A model generated the notes under the pieces. It made no database searches, had not been told where the DNA came from, and saw nothing but the letters and a program-made list of their open reading frames with translations. DNA of 64,000 nucleotides, taken from CAWDCV01 sp963728125. Lineage in GTDB: Bacteria; Actinomycetota; Actinomycetes; CAWDCV01. Location: NCBI GenBank assembly GCA_963728125.1, contig CAVSIZ010000013.1, positions 124,001 through 188,000 on the forward strand, written 5' to 3'. The translations under genes were made by a program, and so were the position numbers. Positions 1 through 8,856 of this stretch are shown here, one piece after another. Within the stretch, counting starts at the first letter, position 1. Every line of letters begins with the position of its first letter.

Positions 1-522
1 TCGATGAGCGTGTCCCTCGATGGGTTCATCGCCGGACCCGATGGCGACATCGATTGGGCCGCCCCCGACGAGGAACTGATGGCCTTTCACAACGAGCAAA
101 GCCGCGAGCTGGACGCGCACCTGTCCGGCCGCAGGCTCTACGAGGACATGCTGCCCTGGGAGACCCGGACCGATGAGTTCGCCCGTATCTGGCAGGCGAT
201 CCCGAAGATCGTGTTCTCGACGACCCTCGACAACGTCCAGGGCAATGCCAGGCTTGCCACCGGCAGCGTGACCGATGAGCTGGCACGACTCGGTAAGACA
301 TCGGTGGCCATGGTGTCCGTCGGTGGGGCCGGATTAGCGGCGACCCTCGTGCAGCAGGACCTGATCGACGAGTACCGGCAATTCGTCAATCCGGTCGTGC
401 TGGGAGGGGGAACGCCATTCTTCCCCGAACGCCCGGAACCCCTGAAGCTCACGCTGGTCGAAACCAAGACATTCGGCTCTCGAGTCGTCTACCTCCGTCA
501 CCGCCGGAGCACCGACGAATGA
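1..522 (+). CDS. Dihydrofolate reductase-like (RibD C-terminal) protein, 5' end cut by window
   Basis: The sequence begins in frame inside the N-terminal strand of a RibD_C/DHFR-fold protein (SVSLDGFIAGPDGDIDW), and family members usually have several residues before this motif, so the true start probably lies before base 1. The first in-window ATG is at base 4. The body shows the nucleotide-binding segment with VGGAGLAATLVQQ and the late motif VNPVVLGGGTPFF. Such proteins are NADPH-dependent reductases of unknown substrate in most bacteria, so no pathway is assigned. It converges with the alpha/beta hydrolase gene that ends at 546. A second, decayed member of the same family lies near 25.2 kb. 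Confidence 0.85.
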   Translation, partial: SMSVSLDGFIAGPDGDIDWAAPDEELMAFHNEQSRELDAHLSGRRLYEDMLPWETRTDEFARIWQAIPKIVFSTTLDNVQGNARLATGSVTDELARLGKTSVAMVSVGGAGLAATLVQQDLIDEYRQFVNPVVLGGGTPFFPERPEPLKLTLVETKTFGSRVVYLRHRRSTDE

Positions 523-545
523 CGGTTGGCCGAGCCATGTGACCG

Positions 546-1337
546 TCAGTTGTCGTGCGACAGAGAGCGATCGAGCCAGTCGACGAGCAACGAGCCAAAG
601 AGTTCGGGCCGTTCGTGCATGAGCGCATGACCCGCGTCCTCGATCACGGCAAGGGTGGAGTGCGGGTAGGGCTCGAGCAGGTCGCTGGCATCGATGTACC
701 CGGCAGCGCTGTCGCGCCGTCCCGCCACGATCAATGTCGGTCTCGGGAAGGTGTCCGACCCCACGTCGATCTTCCAATCGGCGAAGATGCGTCCCAGCGC
801 GGCTTCGTCGACGAGCGTCGTGCCTGGCACAACATGCTCTCGGTAGCGGCGAGCGGTGGCCCGTGTGCGCACGACGAAGTACTCATCGAACCCTGCACGC
901 TGCTCAGGCTCGAGTTCGTCGTACGCGTCGACCTCCGTTCGAACCACGCTGCGTGCGGGCACATCTCGTGAGCGGTCACCGACCGGGCACACCAACGCCA
1001 GGCCAAGCACGCTGTCCGGTCGCCGTGCGGCCACTCCCCGGGCCACATATGCGCCGTAGGAGTGCCCGAGCAGCAGCACCGGCCCGTCGACCAGATGATC
1101 GATGAAGTGGTCGAGGAGGGTGACCACATCGTCGTTGCAGGTCACGCCGTCGGCCGTGGTGGCACCCATCCCGGGTAGATCCGGGTAAATCCGCCGGTAG
1201 CCCTCGCGGGGAGCGACAGCCTCGATCGCCGCCTCGATCTCGCGATGATCGACACCGGCGCCGTGAAGCGCAACAAGCGGCACACCGTTGCCGTGCTCGA
1301 CGTAGTGGACCACTACCTCGTTGATCCGGCGCTCCAT
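546..1337 (-). CDS. Alpha/beta hydrolase
   Basis: This is a 263-residue alpha/beta-hydrolase fold protein. The oxyanion region VALHGAG comes early, the nucleophile elbow is GHSYG, the acid lies near VAGRRD, and the catalytic His is in EDAGHALMHERP close to the end. The open frame runs on to 1778, but that extension overlaps the opposite-strand PspC gene and has no hydrolase homology. I therefore chose the ATG at 1335-1337 (MERRINEVVVHY), which is where the fold begins. The Shine-Dalgarno is weak. The substrate is unknown, with esterase, lactonase or haloperoxidase-type activity all possible. Confidence 0.82.
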   Translation of the reverse strand: MERRINEVVVHYVEHGNGVPLVALHGAGVDHREIEAAIEAVAPREGYRRIYPDLPGMGATTADGVTCNDDVVTLLDHFIDHLVDGPVLLLGHSYGAYVARGVAARRPDSVLGLALVCPVGDRSRDVPARSVVRTEVDAYDELEPEQRAGFDEYFVVRTRATARRYREHVVPGTTLVDEAALGRIFADWKIDVGSDTFPRPTLIVAGRRDSAAGYIDASDLLEPYPHSTLAVIEDAGHALMHERPELFGSLLVDWLDRSLSHDN

Positions 1338-1472
1338 ATCGACACCGTAATGATCGTTGAGACGACGCGGTTGAGCGCCAGCGGTGACACCAGCGCGATG
1401 CCGCGGGATGCTTTCTGCGGCTGCATGAACATCGCTCGTTCTGGACAGGGCCATGAGATCTGAGGGGGCAGC

Positions 1473-1706
1473 GTGGAACCAGCTCGGTACGAAGGACGCG
1501 ACGTCGAACCGGCCAAGAAGCTGTATCGCCGCCGAGGCGATCGAATGCTTGCTGGTGTGTGCGGCGGCCTGGCGGACTACTTCGGTGTCGACGTCACGCT
1601 GATCCGGGTCATCTTCGTCGTCCTCGCCGTGATGGGCGGTGCCGGCCTCGTCATCTATCTGGCGATGTGGTTGCTCGTTCCGGAGGAGCCACGGACGGCG
1701 CCCTAG
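1473..1706 (+). CDS. PspC domain membrane protein
   Basis: This 77-residue protein consists almost entirely of a PspC domain: KKLYRRRGDRMLAGVCGGLADYFGVD, then one hydrophobic segment (about residues 40-66) ending MWLLVPEE. PspC domains act at the membrane in envelope-stress signalling, and in actinobacteria stand-alone copies are common and mostly uncharacterised. The GTG start is preceded by a clear GAGGGGG ribosome-binding site. It is followed by the YbhN-like pseudogene on the same strand. Confidence 0.85.
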   Translation: MEPARYEGRDVEPAKKLYRRRGDRMLAGVCGGLADYFGVDVTLIRVIFVVLAVMGGAGLVIYLAMWLLVPEEPRTAP

Positions 1707-1725
1707 CATCTGGTCGAGTGCCGCC

Positions 1726-2797
1726 ATGGGCAGAGGGGCACTCATCAAGGGAGGGGTGAAGGCGCGCAACCGCCGCATCCTTCAGGTGCTGCTATCGCTG
1801 CTGCTTGTCGCGGCGATCTTCTACCTGGTGTTGGCTCGCGTCGATCTGGCACAGGTGTGGGCGGACATCCAGGCGATGACGTGGATCGAGCTCGCCACGA
1901 TCAGCGCGATCGCGTTGTGGAACTTCATGACGTATTGGGCGTTGTGGGTTGCTGCCCTGCCGGGTCTCAGCTTCGGGCGAGCGATGGTCGTGACTCAGTC
2001 AGGCACGATGGTCACCAATACCGTGCCTGGAGGTTCCGCGATTGGCGTCGGCTTGGCGTATGCCATGTTCGATTCTTGGGGATTTCCTCGATCGCGGAGC
2101 ACGATTGCGGTGCTTGTCACGGGCGGGATCAATACGGTCATCAAGCTTGCGCTTCCGGTGTTGGCATTGGCGTTGGTCGCCCTTCAGGGCGATGTGACGC
2201 CGCAACGGCTAGTGGCCGGGCTGGCGGGTTTCGGGCTATTGATCGCGCTCGTCACGGTCCTGGGCCTGGCGTTCAGAAATGAACGAGTGGCGTTCAGGCT
2301 GGGCGAGCTGTCGGCCAGCTGGGTGTCGAAGGTGAAGCCGCTGGCGCGGCGCCGGCACATTCACGATTGGGGAGCAGCCTTCGTGAATTTCCGCGCCCGC
2401 TCCCGCACACTTCTCGGCGACAGGTGGGCGATCATCATCGCGGTCGCACTGGTGAGTCATGTGTCGCTGTACCTCGTGCTTCTCGTCAGCCTTCGCCATG
2501 TGGGGGTGTCCGACGACGAGGTCGGGTGGGCACAAGTGCTGGCGGTATTCGCATTTGCCCGCCTGGTCACGGCGATCCGGTTCACACCCGGAGGTGCGGG
2601 GTCGTCGATGCTGTCCTGATCGCCGGATTGGTCACGGCAGGCGGTAACCGGGCGGCGGTTGCCGCGGCTGTGCTGATCTTTCGTTTCTCACGTGGCTGTT
2701 GCCCGTCCCTATCGGCGCGCTGGCCTATTTCGGTTGGCGTCGGCAGCAGGCTCGGCGCGCCGCTGCCGCGCAGGATCTCCCGCTCACAGTTCCGTAA
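1726..2797 (+). pseudogene. YbhN/lysylphosphatidylglycerol synthetase TM-region-type membrane protein, two frameshifts
   Basis: A multi-pass membrane protein of the UPF0104/LPG-synthase transmembrane family. The first frame reads from ATG 1726 to a TGA at 2617-2619, just after the family motif TPGGAG. The expected continuation VVDAVLIAGLVTAGGNRAAV lies one frame over, and the last stretch TWLLPVPIGALAYFGWRRQQ lies in the third frame, ending at TAA 2795-2797. Each shift is explained by one missing base: in the G run at 2598-2601 and near 2684-2688. The restored protein would be about 357 residues, normal for the family. It is either a true pseudogene or the result of two assembly deletions 88 bases apart. 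The family is linked to flipping or modifying lipids. Confidence 0.8.
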
Positions 2798-2815
2798 TTG
2801 CGCCGAACGCCTCGC

Positions 2816-3733
2816 TCAAGGATCGGGATCCCGACTCGGTAGGCACATCAGGAGAGCGGCGGGTGCGACCTCGACGGTGAGCCGGTCGAGGGCCGGGCCG
2901 ACGTCGCCATCATGTTCGACGGGATGAGGGATCGTGCCGCGAACATCCACCCGACGCGCACGAAAATTCTCGACTCGTACCTGCCCCCACCGGCCTCCGA
3001 ACACGAGGCGGGACGCTACTTGAGCCCAGTCGCCCAGGGTCCGGGCGCGGATGACGGCGACGTCGAGTAAGCCGTCGTCGGCGCGCGCTCCGGGTACCAC
3101 CTGAACGTCACCTTGGACCCGGCCGAGGTTGGCCACGAGTACGCAACTTGCCCGGCGTCGAAGGGAAGGCGCTCCGTCCAGGCTGATGGTGAACCAGTCC
3201 TGGGGGTACCGCAGCGCCCTTCCCGCGCTCAGTACGTAGGCGACCCATCCGTACCGCTGCTTGAGGGCGGGGCGTGCGCCGGCGAGCATGACCGCGTCGA
3301 ACCCGAGACCAGCCATGATCAGGAATCGGTGTCGGTCGTGCACCCCGACGTCGATCCGTTCCCTGGGGCCCGCCAGAGCAAGCGCGACTCCGTGCTCGAG
3401 GTCATGGGGGACGCCGAGGTTGCGCGCCACCAGGTTCCCCGTCCCCGCCGGTAGCACCGCCAACGGCAGATCCATGCCGGCAAGCGCCGTCGCACAGGCC
3501 ATGACCGTTCCGTCCCCGCCCGAGGCGACAACGACATCGGCACCGGACCGGACGGCGCGGTCAGCCGCCCCCACTCCCGCGTCCGCGGCGTCGGTCTCGA
3601 ACCAGCTGACCTGCGCTCCGGCGCGAGCAAACGCGGCCCGGATCGCAGCCTCGCGTTCGTGTGCCGGCCGACGACCGCTCATCGGATTGAAGACAACCGC
3701 TACCCGAACGGACGGTGGATGGGAGCTAGGCAT
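2816..3733 (-). CDS. Diacylglycerol/sphingosine kinase-family lipid kinase
   Basis: This 305-residue protein has the DAGKc fold, with VVFNPMSGRRP at the N-terminus, the nucleotide-binding loop SGGDGTVMACATAL, and the PAGTGNLVARNLG motif. These mark the YegS/BmrU-type lipid kinases that phosphorylate diacylglycerol or related lipids at the cytoplasmic membrane face. The C-terminal half keeps the usual beta-sandwich (EHDGDVGP). The ATG at 3731-3733 is preferred over a TTG two codons upstream. The start overlaps the end of the upstream regulator-hydrolase gene by 8 bases, so the two are probably cotranscribed. Confidence 0.88.
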   Translation of the reverse strand: MPSSHPPSVRVAVVFNPMSGRRPAHEREAAIRAAFARAGAQVSWFETDAADAGVGAADRAVRSGADVVVASGGDGTVMACATALAGMDLPLAVLPAGTGNLVARNLGVPHDLEHGVALALAGPRERIDVGVHDRHRFLIMAGLGFDAVMLAGARPALKQRYGWVAYVLSAGRALRYPQDWFTISLDGAPSLRRRASCVLVANLGRVQGDVQVVPGARADDGLLDVAVIRARTLGDWAQVASRLVFGGRWGQVRVENFRARRVDVRGTIPHPVEHDGDVGPALDRLTVEVAPAALLMCLPSRDPDP

Positions 3734-5372
3734 CGGCAATCACGACGAACGCGGATTGCTTGCCATGGCCGCCCCACTGCAAGTCGCCGACCGGCTCAAG
3801 GACGATCCCGGATCCGGCCAGCAGGTCCTGGACAGTCGAGGTCGTCCACAGTGACCCGGCGGTGGCGACGTCAGCTAGTGCGAGGGCGCTGGACACACCC
3901 GGCCCTACCACCTCCGATGCGTCTCTCTCGACCTCCGCAACGTGCAGGCCCAACGCGCTGTCCGCGTGCTGTCCCAACGCGCGGATACCGGCGCGTACCG
4001 CTGTCGCAGGGCCATCGAACAGCACCACTGACCGATGATCAGGCCCTGTCCGGACCCGACCACCAGCACGGCCAAGCGCAGTCACCAAGCGGTCTGCCCC
4101 GATGCCTGATGGCGCCAGAATCGCCGCCAGGGCAAGTGCGGGCGGGGGAGGCTCCGGCCGCGCAGACACGAAGGCCTCCACGGAATCGAGGATCTGGTCC
4201 GGACTTCCCGACACGAAGTGGTCTTCGCCGTCCAGCTCGACCAACACCGCATCCGGTATGTGAGCGGCGAGGTACCGGCCCTCATCCACGCGGACTACCC
4301 GGTCCCCCACGCGATGTAGCACGAGGGTCGGGACACGTATCGCGGGTAGCGCTTTCCGTACGTCGACAAGGGCGTTCATGTCCATCAACGCTCGCAACGT
4401 CGATGGTGTCGTCGCCGCTCGCGACCGCCGACCCCACCACGCGGTCATGGCGTCGTCGGCCGATGGGCAGCGAAGACGCATGTCGGCCTCCCAGTCCCAC
4501 GTGGTGACCAGGTGCTCGGTGTAGTCCACACGGTCCTCGGGTGTCTGCGCCCACGGGTGGTCGGGCGCCCAGGTCCGTTTCGCGTAGGCGCCGTACAAGA
4601 TCAGGCTCGATACCCGCTCAGGATGGGTGGCCGCACACAGCACCGACATCGGGCCGCCCTCGGAGTAACCAAACAGCACAGCACGCGTGGATCCGACGGC
4701 GTCCATCACCGCCAGGACGTCGTGCATGCGGGTCTCGAGATCGGGGACCCCGGCCGGACGGTCGGACATTCCCGTGCCTCGCTTGTCGAAGCGGATGAGT
4801 CGGCCGAATGTGGCCAACCGGGACAGGAACCGCGCGTGCCGCGGATCTCCCCAATCCTGCTCGAGGTGAGAGATGAAGCCGGGGATGAGCACGATGTCGA
4901 CGTCCCCGTCGCCAGTGACTTGGTACGCGATGTTCAGCCCATCGCTGATGGTGTACTGCACGGGAGGCACGGCTGCGTCGGCAACCGTGGGCGGACTCGC
5001 TGCTTCCCCTGCGAAACCATGCTCGGCGACATCGGCGACGAATCGATACCCGCGACCGTGCAGGGTGCGGATCATTCGCTGTGACTGGCCGTCGTCTCCG
5101 AGGGCGCGGCGAGCCTGCTTGATGCGGCTGGTCACCGCGCTCTCGCTGACGAAGCGCCCGTTCCACACCTCGTCCATCAACTCTTCCTTTGGTACGACGC
5201 GGTCGCGATGACGTACCAGATAGACGAGAACATCGAACGCCTGCGGCTCCATCGGCACCGGCAACGATCCGCGGCGCAGTTCGTAGGCGGCGAGGTCGAG
5301 CTCCAATCCCTCGAACGCGAACACCACGCGAGCAGCCTGCTGCCAGAGCACGACCCGCCACAAGTCCTCCAC
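3726..5372 (-). CDS. Winged-helix + alpha/beta hydrolase + degenerate cyclase-like three-domain protein
   Basis: Three modules are visible in 548 residues. Residues about 18-110 are an OmpR/CadC-type winged helix (YELRRG...PQAFDVLVYLVRHRDRVVPKEELMDEVW...SRIKQARRALGDDG...TLHGRGYRFVA). Residues about 135-395 are an alpha/beta hydrolase with nucleophile Ser237 in GYSEGG and a His in DGEDHFVSG. The last ~130 residues match the end of class III nucleotidyl cyclases (FDGPATAVRAGIRAL, GLHVAEVE, TSTVQDLLAGSGI), but the metal-binding aspartate region reads TGPDHRSVVLF, so cyclase activity is unlikely. There is no receiver domain. The GTG start has GGAG upstream. It may be a ligand-sensing regulator. 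It is divergent from azlC. Confidence 0.82.
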   Translation of the reverse strand: MEDLWRVVLWQQAARVVFAFEGLELDLAAYELRRGSLPVPMEPQAFDVLVYLVRHRDRVVPKEELMDEVWNGRFVSESAVTSRIKQARRALGDDGQSQRMIRTLHGRGYRFVADVAEHGFAGEAASPPTVADAAVPPVQYTISDGLNIAYQVTGDGDVDIVLIPGFISHLEQDWGDPRHARFLSRLATFGRLIRFDKRGTGMSDRPAGVPDLETRMHDVLAVMDAVGSTRAVLFGYSEGGPMSVLCAATHPERVSSLILYGAYAKRTWAPDHPWAQTPEDRVDYTEHLVTTWDWEADMRLRCPSADDAMTAWWGRRSRAATTPSTLRALMDMNALVDVRKALPAIRVPTLVLHRVGDRVVRVDEGRYLAAHIPDAVLVELDGEDHFVSGSPDQILDSVEAFVSARPEPPPPALALAAILAPSGIGADRLVTALGRAGGRVRTGPDHRSVVLFDGPATAVRAGIRALGQHADSALGLHVAEVERDASEVVGPGVSSALALADVATAGSLWTTSTVQDLLAGSGIVLEPVGDLQWGGHGKQSAFVVIADA

Positions 5373-5427
5373 CGGGTCTCCACGCCACGGCCAAGGTTCG
5401 CGGCGACTTCGGCGGCATCGTCAAAGC

Positions 5428-6132
5428 ATGGTGTTTGCCCCGACGGCCTCGGTTTCGACCCGCGACGCGGGATCCGGCGCAGTCCACGACCTGCTCGCCG
5501 TGTTGCCGAGCATCGCGCCATTCGGCGTCGCGCTCGGCATGAGCGCCACATCACTGCACGTCGGATCGGCCGCCACCGTCCTCGGGGCTGGCCTCATCTA
5601 CGCCGGAAGCGCCCAGCTCACCGTCATGACGATGCTGTCCAGCGGGGCCGGTCTCGTTGCCGTGATCGCAGCCGGGATCCTCGTCAACTCGCGGCTCCTG
5701 CTGTACGGTGCCGCGCTCGAGCCGCAGTTCAAGCAGCAGCGACTGTGGTTCCGATTATTGGCAGCGCACTTCATCATCGATGCCACGTATATCGGGGCCA
5801 TTTCGCGCCCCGAATTGGAGAATCCGACCGCCTTCCGTCGCTACTGGTTGAGGATGGGGTTCGGGCTGCTGGTCATGTGGACTGCCGCTGTGTGGCTCGG
5901 TGTCCTCCTCGGGCCCGCGCTGCCGCACCTGCCGCATCTGGGCCTCGTCGGTTACGCCTTGTTCGCGGCGATGGTGGTTCCGCGACTCACCAACCGCCCA
6001 GCCTTGGTCGCAGCAGCCGCCGCGGGGGCCACCGCGCTCGGCACCTGGTCGCTTGTCCCCAGCCTCGCCGTCCCTCTCGGTGCGGTTGCCGGGGTCGCTG
6101 CTGGAACCCTTCTTCAGCGGAGGGCGTCATGA
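5428..6132 (+). CDS. azlC: AzlC family branched-chain amino acid exporter, large subunit
   Basis: This is a 234-residue integral membrane protein of the AzlC family. Hallmarks are LPSIAPFGVALGMSA near the N-terminus, AGLIYAGSAQLTVMTMLSSGAG, and LVNSRLLLYGAALEPQF. AzlC works with the small AzlD protein to export branched-chain amino acids or analogues. The stop codon overlaps the azlD start (ATGA), which indicates translational coupling. The ribosome-binding site is weak. It is divergent, across 55 bases, from the winged-helix/hydrolase regulator, which makes that protein a plausible but unproven controller. Confidence 0.9.
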   Translation: MVFAPTASVSTRDAGSGAVHDLLAVLPSIAPFGVALGMSATSLHVGSAATVLGAGLIYAGSAQLTVMTMLSSGAGLVAVIAAGILVNSRLLLYGAALEPQFKQQRLWFRLLAAHFIIDATYIGAISRPELENPTAFRRYWLRMGFGLLVMWTAAVWLGVLLGPALPHLPHLGLVGYALFAAMVVPRLTNRPALVAAAAAGATALGTWSLVPSLAVPLGAVAGVAAGTLLQRRAS

Positions 6133-6449
6133 CCGAGATGGTTGCGCTGCTCGCGCTGGCCGTCGCCAGTTGGGTTCTGCGTATCGGCCTCGTCGTACTC
6201 GTCCCCGCTTCCCGGCTCCCGGATGCCATCCGTTCCAGCCTCGACCACCTCGCCCCCGCCGTGCTCGCTGCGATCCTCGTGCTCGACCTCGCTGGGTCGG
6301 TGAGCGCGAGTGCGGACGCCGTGGATGGCGTGGCCACGCTCGGTGCGGCGGGGCTCATCGCGGTCGTCGCCTGGCGAACTCGCAACCTCGCCCTGACGGC
6401 GATCGTCGCCTTGGCCGCCGTCGTCATGCTCGACGTCATCCTGGCCTGA
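6129..6449 (+). CDS. azlD: AzlD domain protein, small subunit of branched-chain amino acid exporter
   Basis: A 106-residue protein with about four hydrophobic segments and the typical AzlD layout: RIGLVVLVPASRLPDAIRSSLDHLAPAVLAAILVLDL, then VAWRTRNLALTAIVALAAVVML. It starts at the ATG that overlaps the azlC stop by four bases, the usual azlCD arrangement. It acts in the cytoplasmic membrane as the partner of AzlC. Confidence 0.88.
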   Translation: MTEMVALLALAVASWVLRIGLVVLVPASRLPDAIRSSLDHLAPAVLAAILVLDLAGSVSASADAVDGVATLGAAGLIAVVAWRTRNLALTAIVALAAVVMLDVILA

Positions 6450-6683
6450 GGTTCCGTCGCACTATCTGCGGGCCCAACTCGGTGCATTGACAGAAGCTTG
6501 TAACGAGACCAGGGTCGGTGCAGACGACTGTCGCACAGACCTCGGCTCGGGGCCCACGTCAGGGGGTGGCGGCAGCAGTCGGTGGCGTGACATGCGGTGC
6601 GCATCGTGCGTCGTGCCCAGGATCCGGGGGTCGTCAGTGATGCGGTTGCCGGAGTGGAAGCGTGCGGGACCGGAGGGCCCAGC

Positions 6684-8831
6684 GTGAGCGCCGCCCGGCC
6701 TGGTGAAGCCGCAGTAAGCACGACCGGGGCTCAATCGACCAGCGATGCCGTGCCCGTCACCGCACGGGCTGGTGGCCTGAAGCGCAGGCCGACTGGCGCT
6801 CCTCCACCTCTCCCGCGGCAGCTCGGCACTAGTGGCAAGGTGTGGCTGGGCCTCGGGGGGCTTCTCGTGATAGCTCTCGTGGCCTTTATCTTGCGCGGTC
6901 AGCCGCTGGTGGCCGCCCAGTTCGAGACCTGGGTCCTCGTGTCAATCGCCTCGCTTCGGACCGACTGGCTCACCCCGGTGATGCGCGTCGTGGGCGCGAT
7001 CGGCGCCGGCTGGTCAATCACGATCGTGGGTTGGGGCATGCTCGCCCTGCTGATCATCTTCCGGCGCTGGCGGCATCTGTTCACGTTCTTCGCCAGCCTG
7101 ATCGTCGCGGGACTACTCGGCACCGTCGTCTACCTGGTGATACAGCGCCCCCGTCCGTACGGCGTAACCATCATTGGCAACTGGACTGCGTTCGCGGCGC
7201 CCTCGTTCCCGATTCTCACCCTCGCGGCCTGCCTCATCGGGTTCACCTATTCGATGGTGGTGCCGGGCCGGCCTCGTGACTGGGCGAAACTCGGCACCGG
7301 TGTCGTCATTGCCGTGGTGGCTTTCGCTCGCCTGTACCTCGCGGTCGACCACCCTTCCGACATCGTCTGGGCGATCGTCCTGGGAGTGACGATCCCGCTC
7401 GCGGCCTTCCGCTGGTTCACCCCGAACGAGACGTTCCCGGTGACGTACCGGCGTGGCAAGACAGCTCACCTGGACGTCACCGGGGCCAGAGGTGAGGCCA
7501 TCAGGCGGGCGATCGCGGACCAACTGGGGCTCACGGTCCTCGAGGTCAAACCGATCGGGCTCGAGGCGTCCGGTGGATCCACACCACTGCGGCTGCGGAT
7601 CGCCGGCGATCCCGACAGTCATGTCTTCGCCAAGCTGTACGCCAAGAACCACGTGCGCGCCGACCGGTGGTACAAGCTCGGCCGGGTCATCCTCTACGGG
7701 GCGTTGGAGGACGAAGCCTCGTTCCAGACCGTTCGCCGGTTCGTGCAGTACGAGGACTACACCCTGCGACTCATGCAGGACATGAAGATCCCGGTGCCCG
7801 CGCCCTACGGGATCGTCGAGATCACGCCCGAACGCGAGTATCTGATCGTCATGGAGTTCTTCGAGGGCGCCGCGGAGATCAGCGAGGCGGAGGTGACTGA
7901 CGAGATCATCGATGAGGGCCTTCTGCTCATCCGGAAGCTGTGGGATGCGGGCCTGGCCCATCGGGACATCAAGCCTGGAAACCTCATGATCCGTGACGGC
8001 AAGGTGCTGCTCGTGGACGCCTTCTTCGTCCAGGTGCGGCCCTCGCCGTGGCGGCAGGCCGTTGACCTGGGCAACATGATGCTCGTCTTGGCGGTCAAGT
8101 CTGATCCGGACCGGGTCTACCGCCACGCGATGAAGTACTTCACCCCCACGGACATCGCGGAGGCGTTCGCGGCGACCCGCGGTGTCGCGAGCCCCACCCA
8201 ACTTCGGCTGGTGATGAAGCAGGACGGTCGCGACCTCGTCACCCAATTCCGTCGGCTGGCACCCGAGCGTCCTCCCATCGGCATCCAGCGATGGAGCGTA
8301 CGGCGAGTGGCTCTCGCGAGCGGACTTGTCGTGGGCCTCGTCGCGGTCATCGCTACCACGGTTTCCCTCCTGACCCCGAGTGGGGACATGGAGATCCCGT
8401 TCTCGCCCACCTGCGAGCCGCAGTCGGTCACCGTCTTGATGGCGCAGTCGGTCCCCACGGCGACCGCGGTTCCCTGTATTGCGACCCTCCCGACGGGATT
8501 GACCTTCGACGGGGCGACCGCACGCAACGGCGAGGCGAGGTTCTGGCTGAGCTCGGATCGGGCTGGCGATGCAGCGGTCACCGTGACGTTCGCCGGCACA
8601 TGCGACGCGGCCGCCTCGAGCGGCGGATCTGAACCGGACCGCTTCTCTCGTCTCCCCGGCGGATGCGTCACGTATGACTACTCCATCCCGGCTCGCGACG
8701 ATCCGGAGATCACCGAGGCCATCGACGACGCCCTGGGCTTCCTCGCGAGGGACGATCTGGTGGCCTACGTCAACGAAGAGACTGGCCTGACCCTGTGTGG
8801 CGCCGGCGTCACCTGCCCGGGGACCCCGTAG
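6684..8831 (+). CDS. PAP2-type phosphatase fused to a protein-kinase-like domain
   Basis: A 715-residue membrane protein. After a short cytoplasmic tail come membrane segments of a PAP2/undecaprenyl-diphosphatase-like domain (IQRPRPYG, then the late His motif ARLYLAVDHPSDIVWA). A soluble kinase-fold domain follows (about residues 285-535) with catalytic loop AHRDIKPGNLMIRDGKVLLVDAFF and an N-lobe containing VFAKLYAKNH. One more membrane segment (about residues 545-565) leads to an exported C-terminal tail with several Cys. The GTG at 6684 has GGAGG eight bases upstream; the frame opens earlier but without homology. The role is probably lipid-phosphate metabolism coupled to a phosphotransfer step; the substrate is unknown. 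Confidence 0.8.
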   Translation: MSAARPGEAAVSTTGAQSTSDAVPVTARAGGLKRRPTGAPPPLPRQLGTSGKVWLGLGGLLVIALVAFILRGQPLVAAQFETWVLVSIASLRTDWLTPVMRVVGAIGAGWSITIVGWGMLALLIIFRRWRHLFTFFASLIVAGLLGTVVYLVIQRPRPYGVTIIGNWTAFAAPSFPILTLAACLIGFTYSMVVPGRPRDWAKLGTGVVIAVVAFARLYLAVDHPSDIVWAIVLGVTIPLAAFRWFTPNETFPVTYRRGKTAHLDVTGARGEAIRRAIADQLGLTVLEVKPIGLEASGGSTPLRLRIAGDPDSHVFAKLYAKNHVRADRWYKLGRVILYGALEDEASFQTVRRFVQYEDYTLRLMQDMKIPVPAPYGIVEITPEREYLIVMEFFEGAAEISEAEVTDEIIDEGLLLIRKLWDAGLAHRDIKPGNLMIRDGKVLLVDAFFVQVRPSPWRQAVDLGNMMLVLAVKSDPDRVYRHAMKYFTPTDIAEAFAATRGVASPTQLRLVMKQDGRDLVTQFRRLAPERPPIGIQRWSVRRVALASGLVVGLVAVIATTVSLLTPSGDMEIPFSPTCEPQSVTVLMAQSVPTATAVPCIATLPTGLTFDGATARNGEARFWLSSDRAGDAAVTVTFAGTCDAAASSGGSEPDRFSRLPGGCVTYDYSIPARDDPEITEAIDDALGFLARDDLVAYVNEETGLTLCGAGVTCPGTP

Positions 8832-8856
8832 CAGCTACCTCCATCGCTACGGGGTC
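8822..8856. terminator. Bidirectional hairpin between convergent genes
   Basis: A perfect 11-bp inverted repeat (GACCCCGTAGC / GCTACGGGGTC) with a 13-base loop spans both stop codons of the convergent PAP2-kinase and response-regulator genes. There is no U-tract, which is common for actinobacterial terminators. The position suggests it ends transcription from both sides. Confidence 0.65.

Noticed and set aside
1338..1778. Upstream extension of the alpha/beta hydrolase frame
   Set aside because: It is antisense to the PspC gene and outside the hydrolase fold.
6450..6683. TTGACA at 6487-6492 as a promoter for the PAP2-kinase gene
   Set aside because: No acceptable -10 hexamer lies at 16-19 bases spacing, so it is not listed as a feature.
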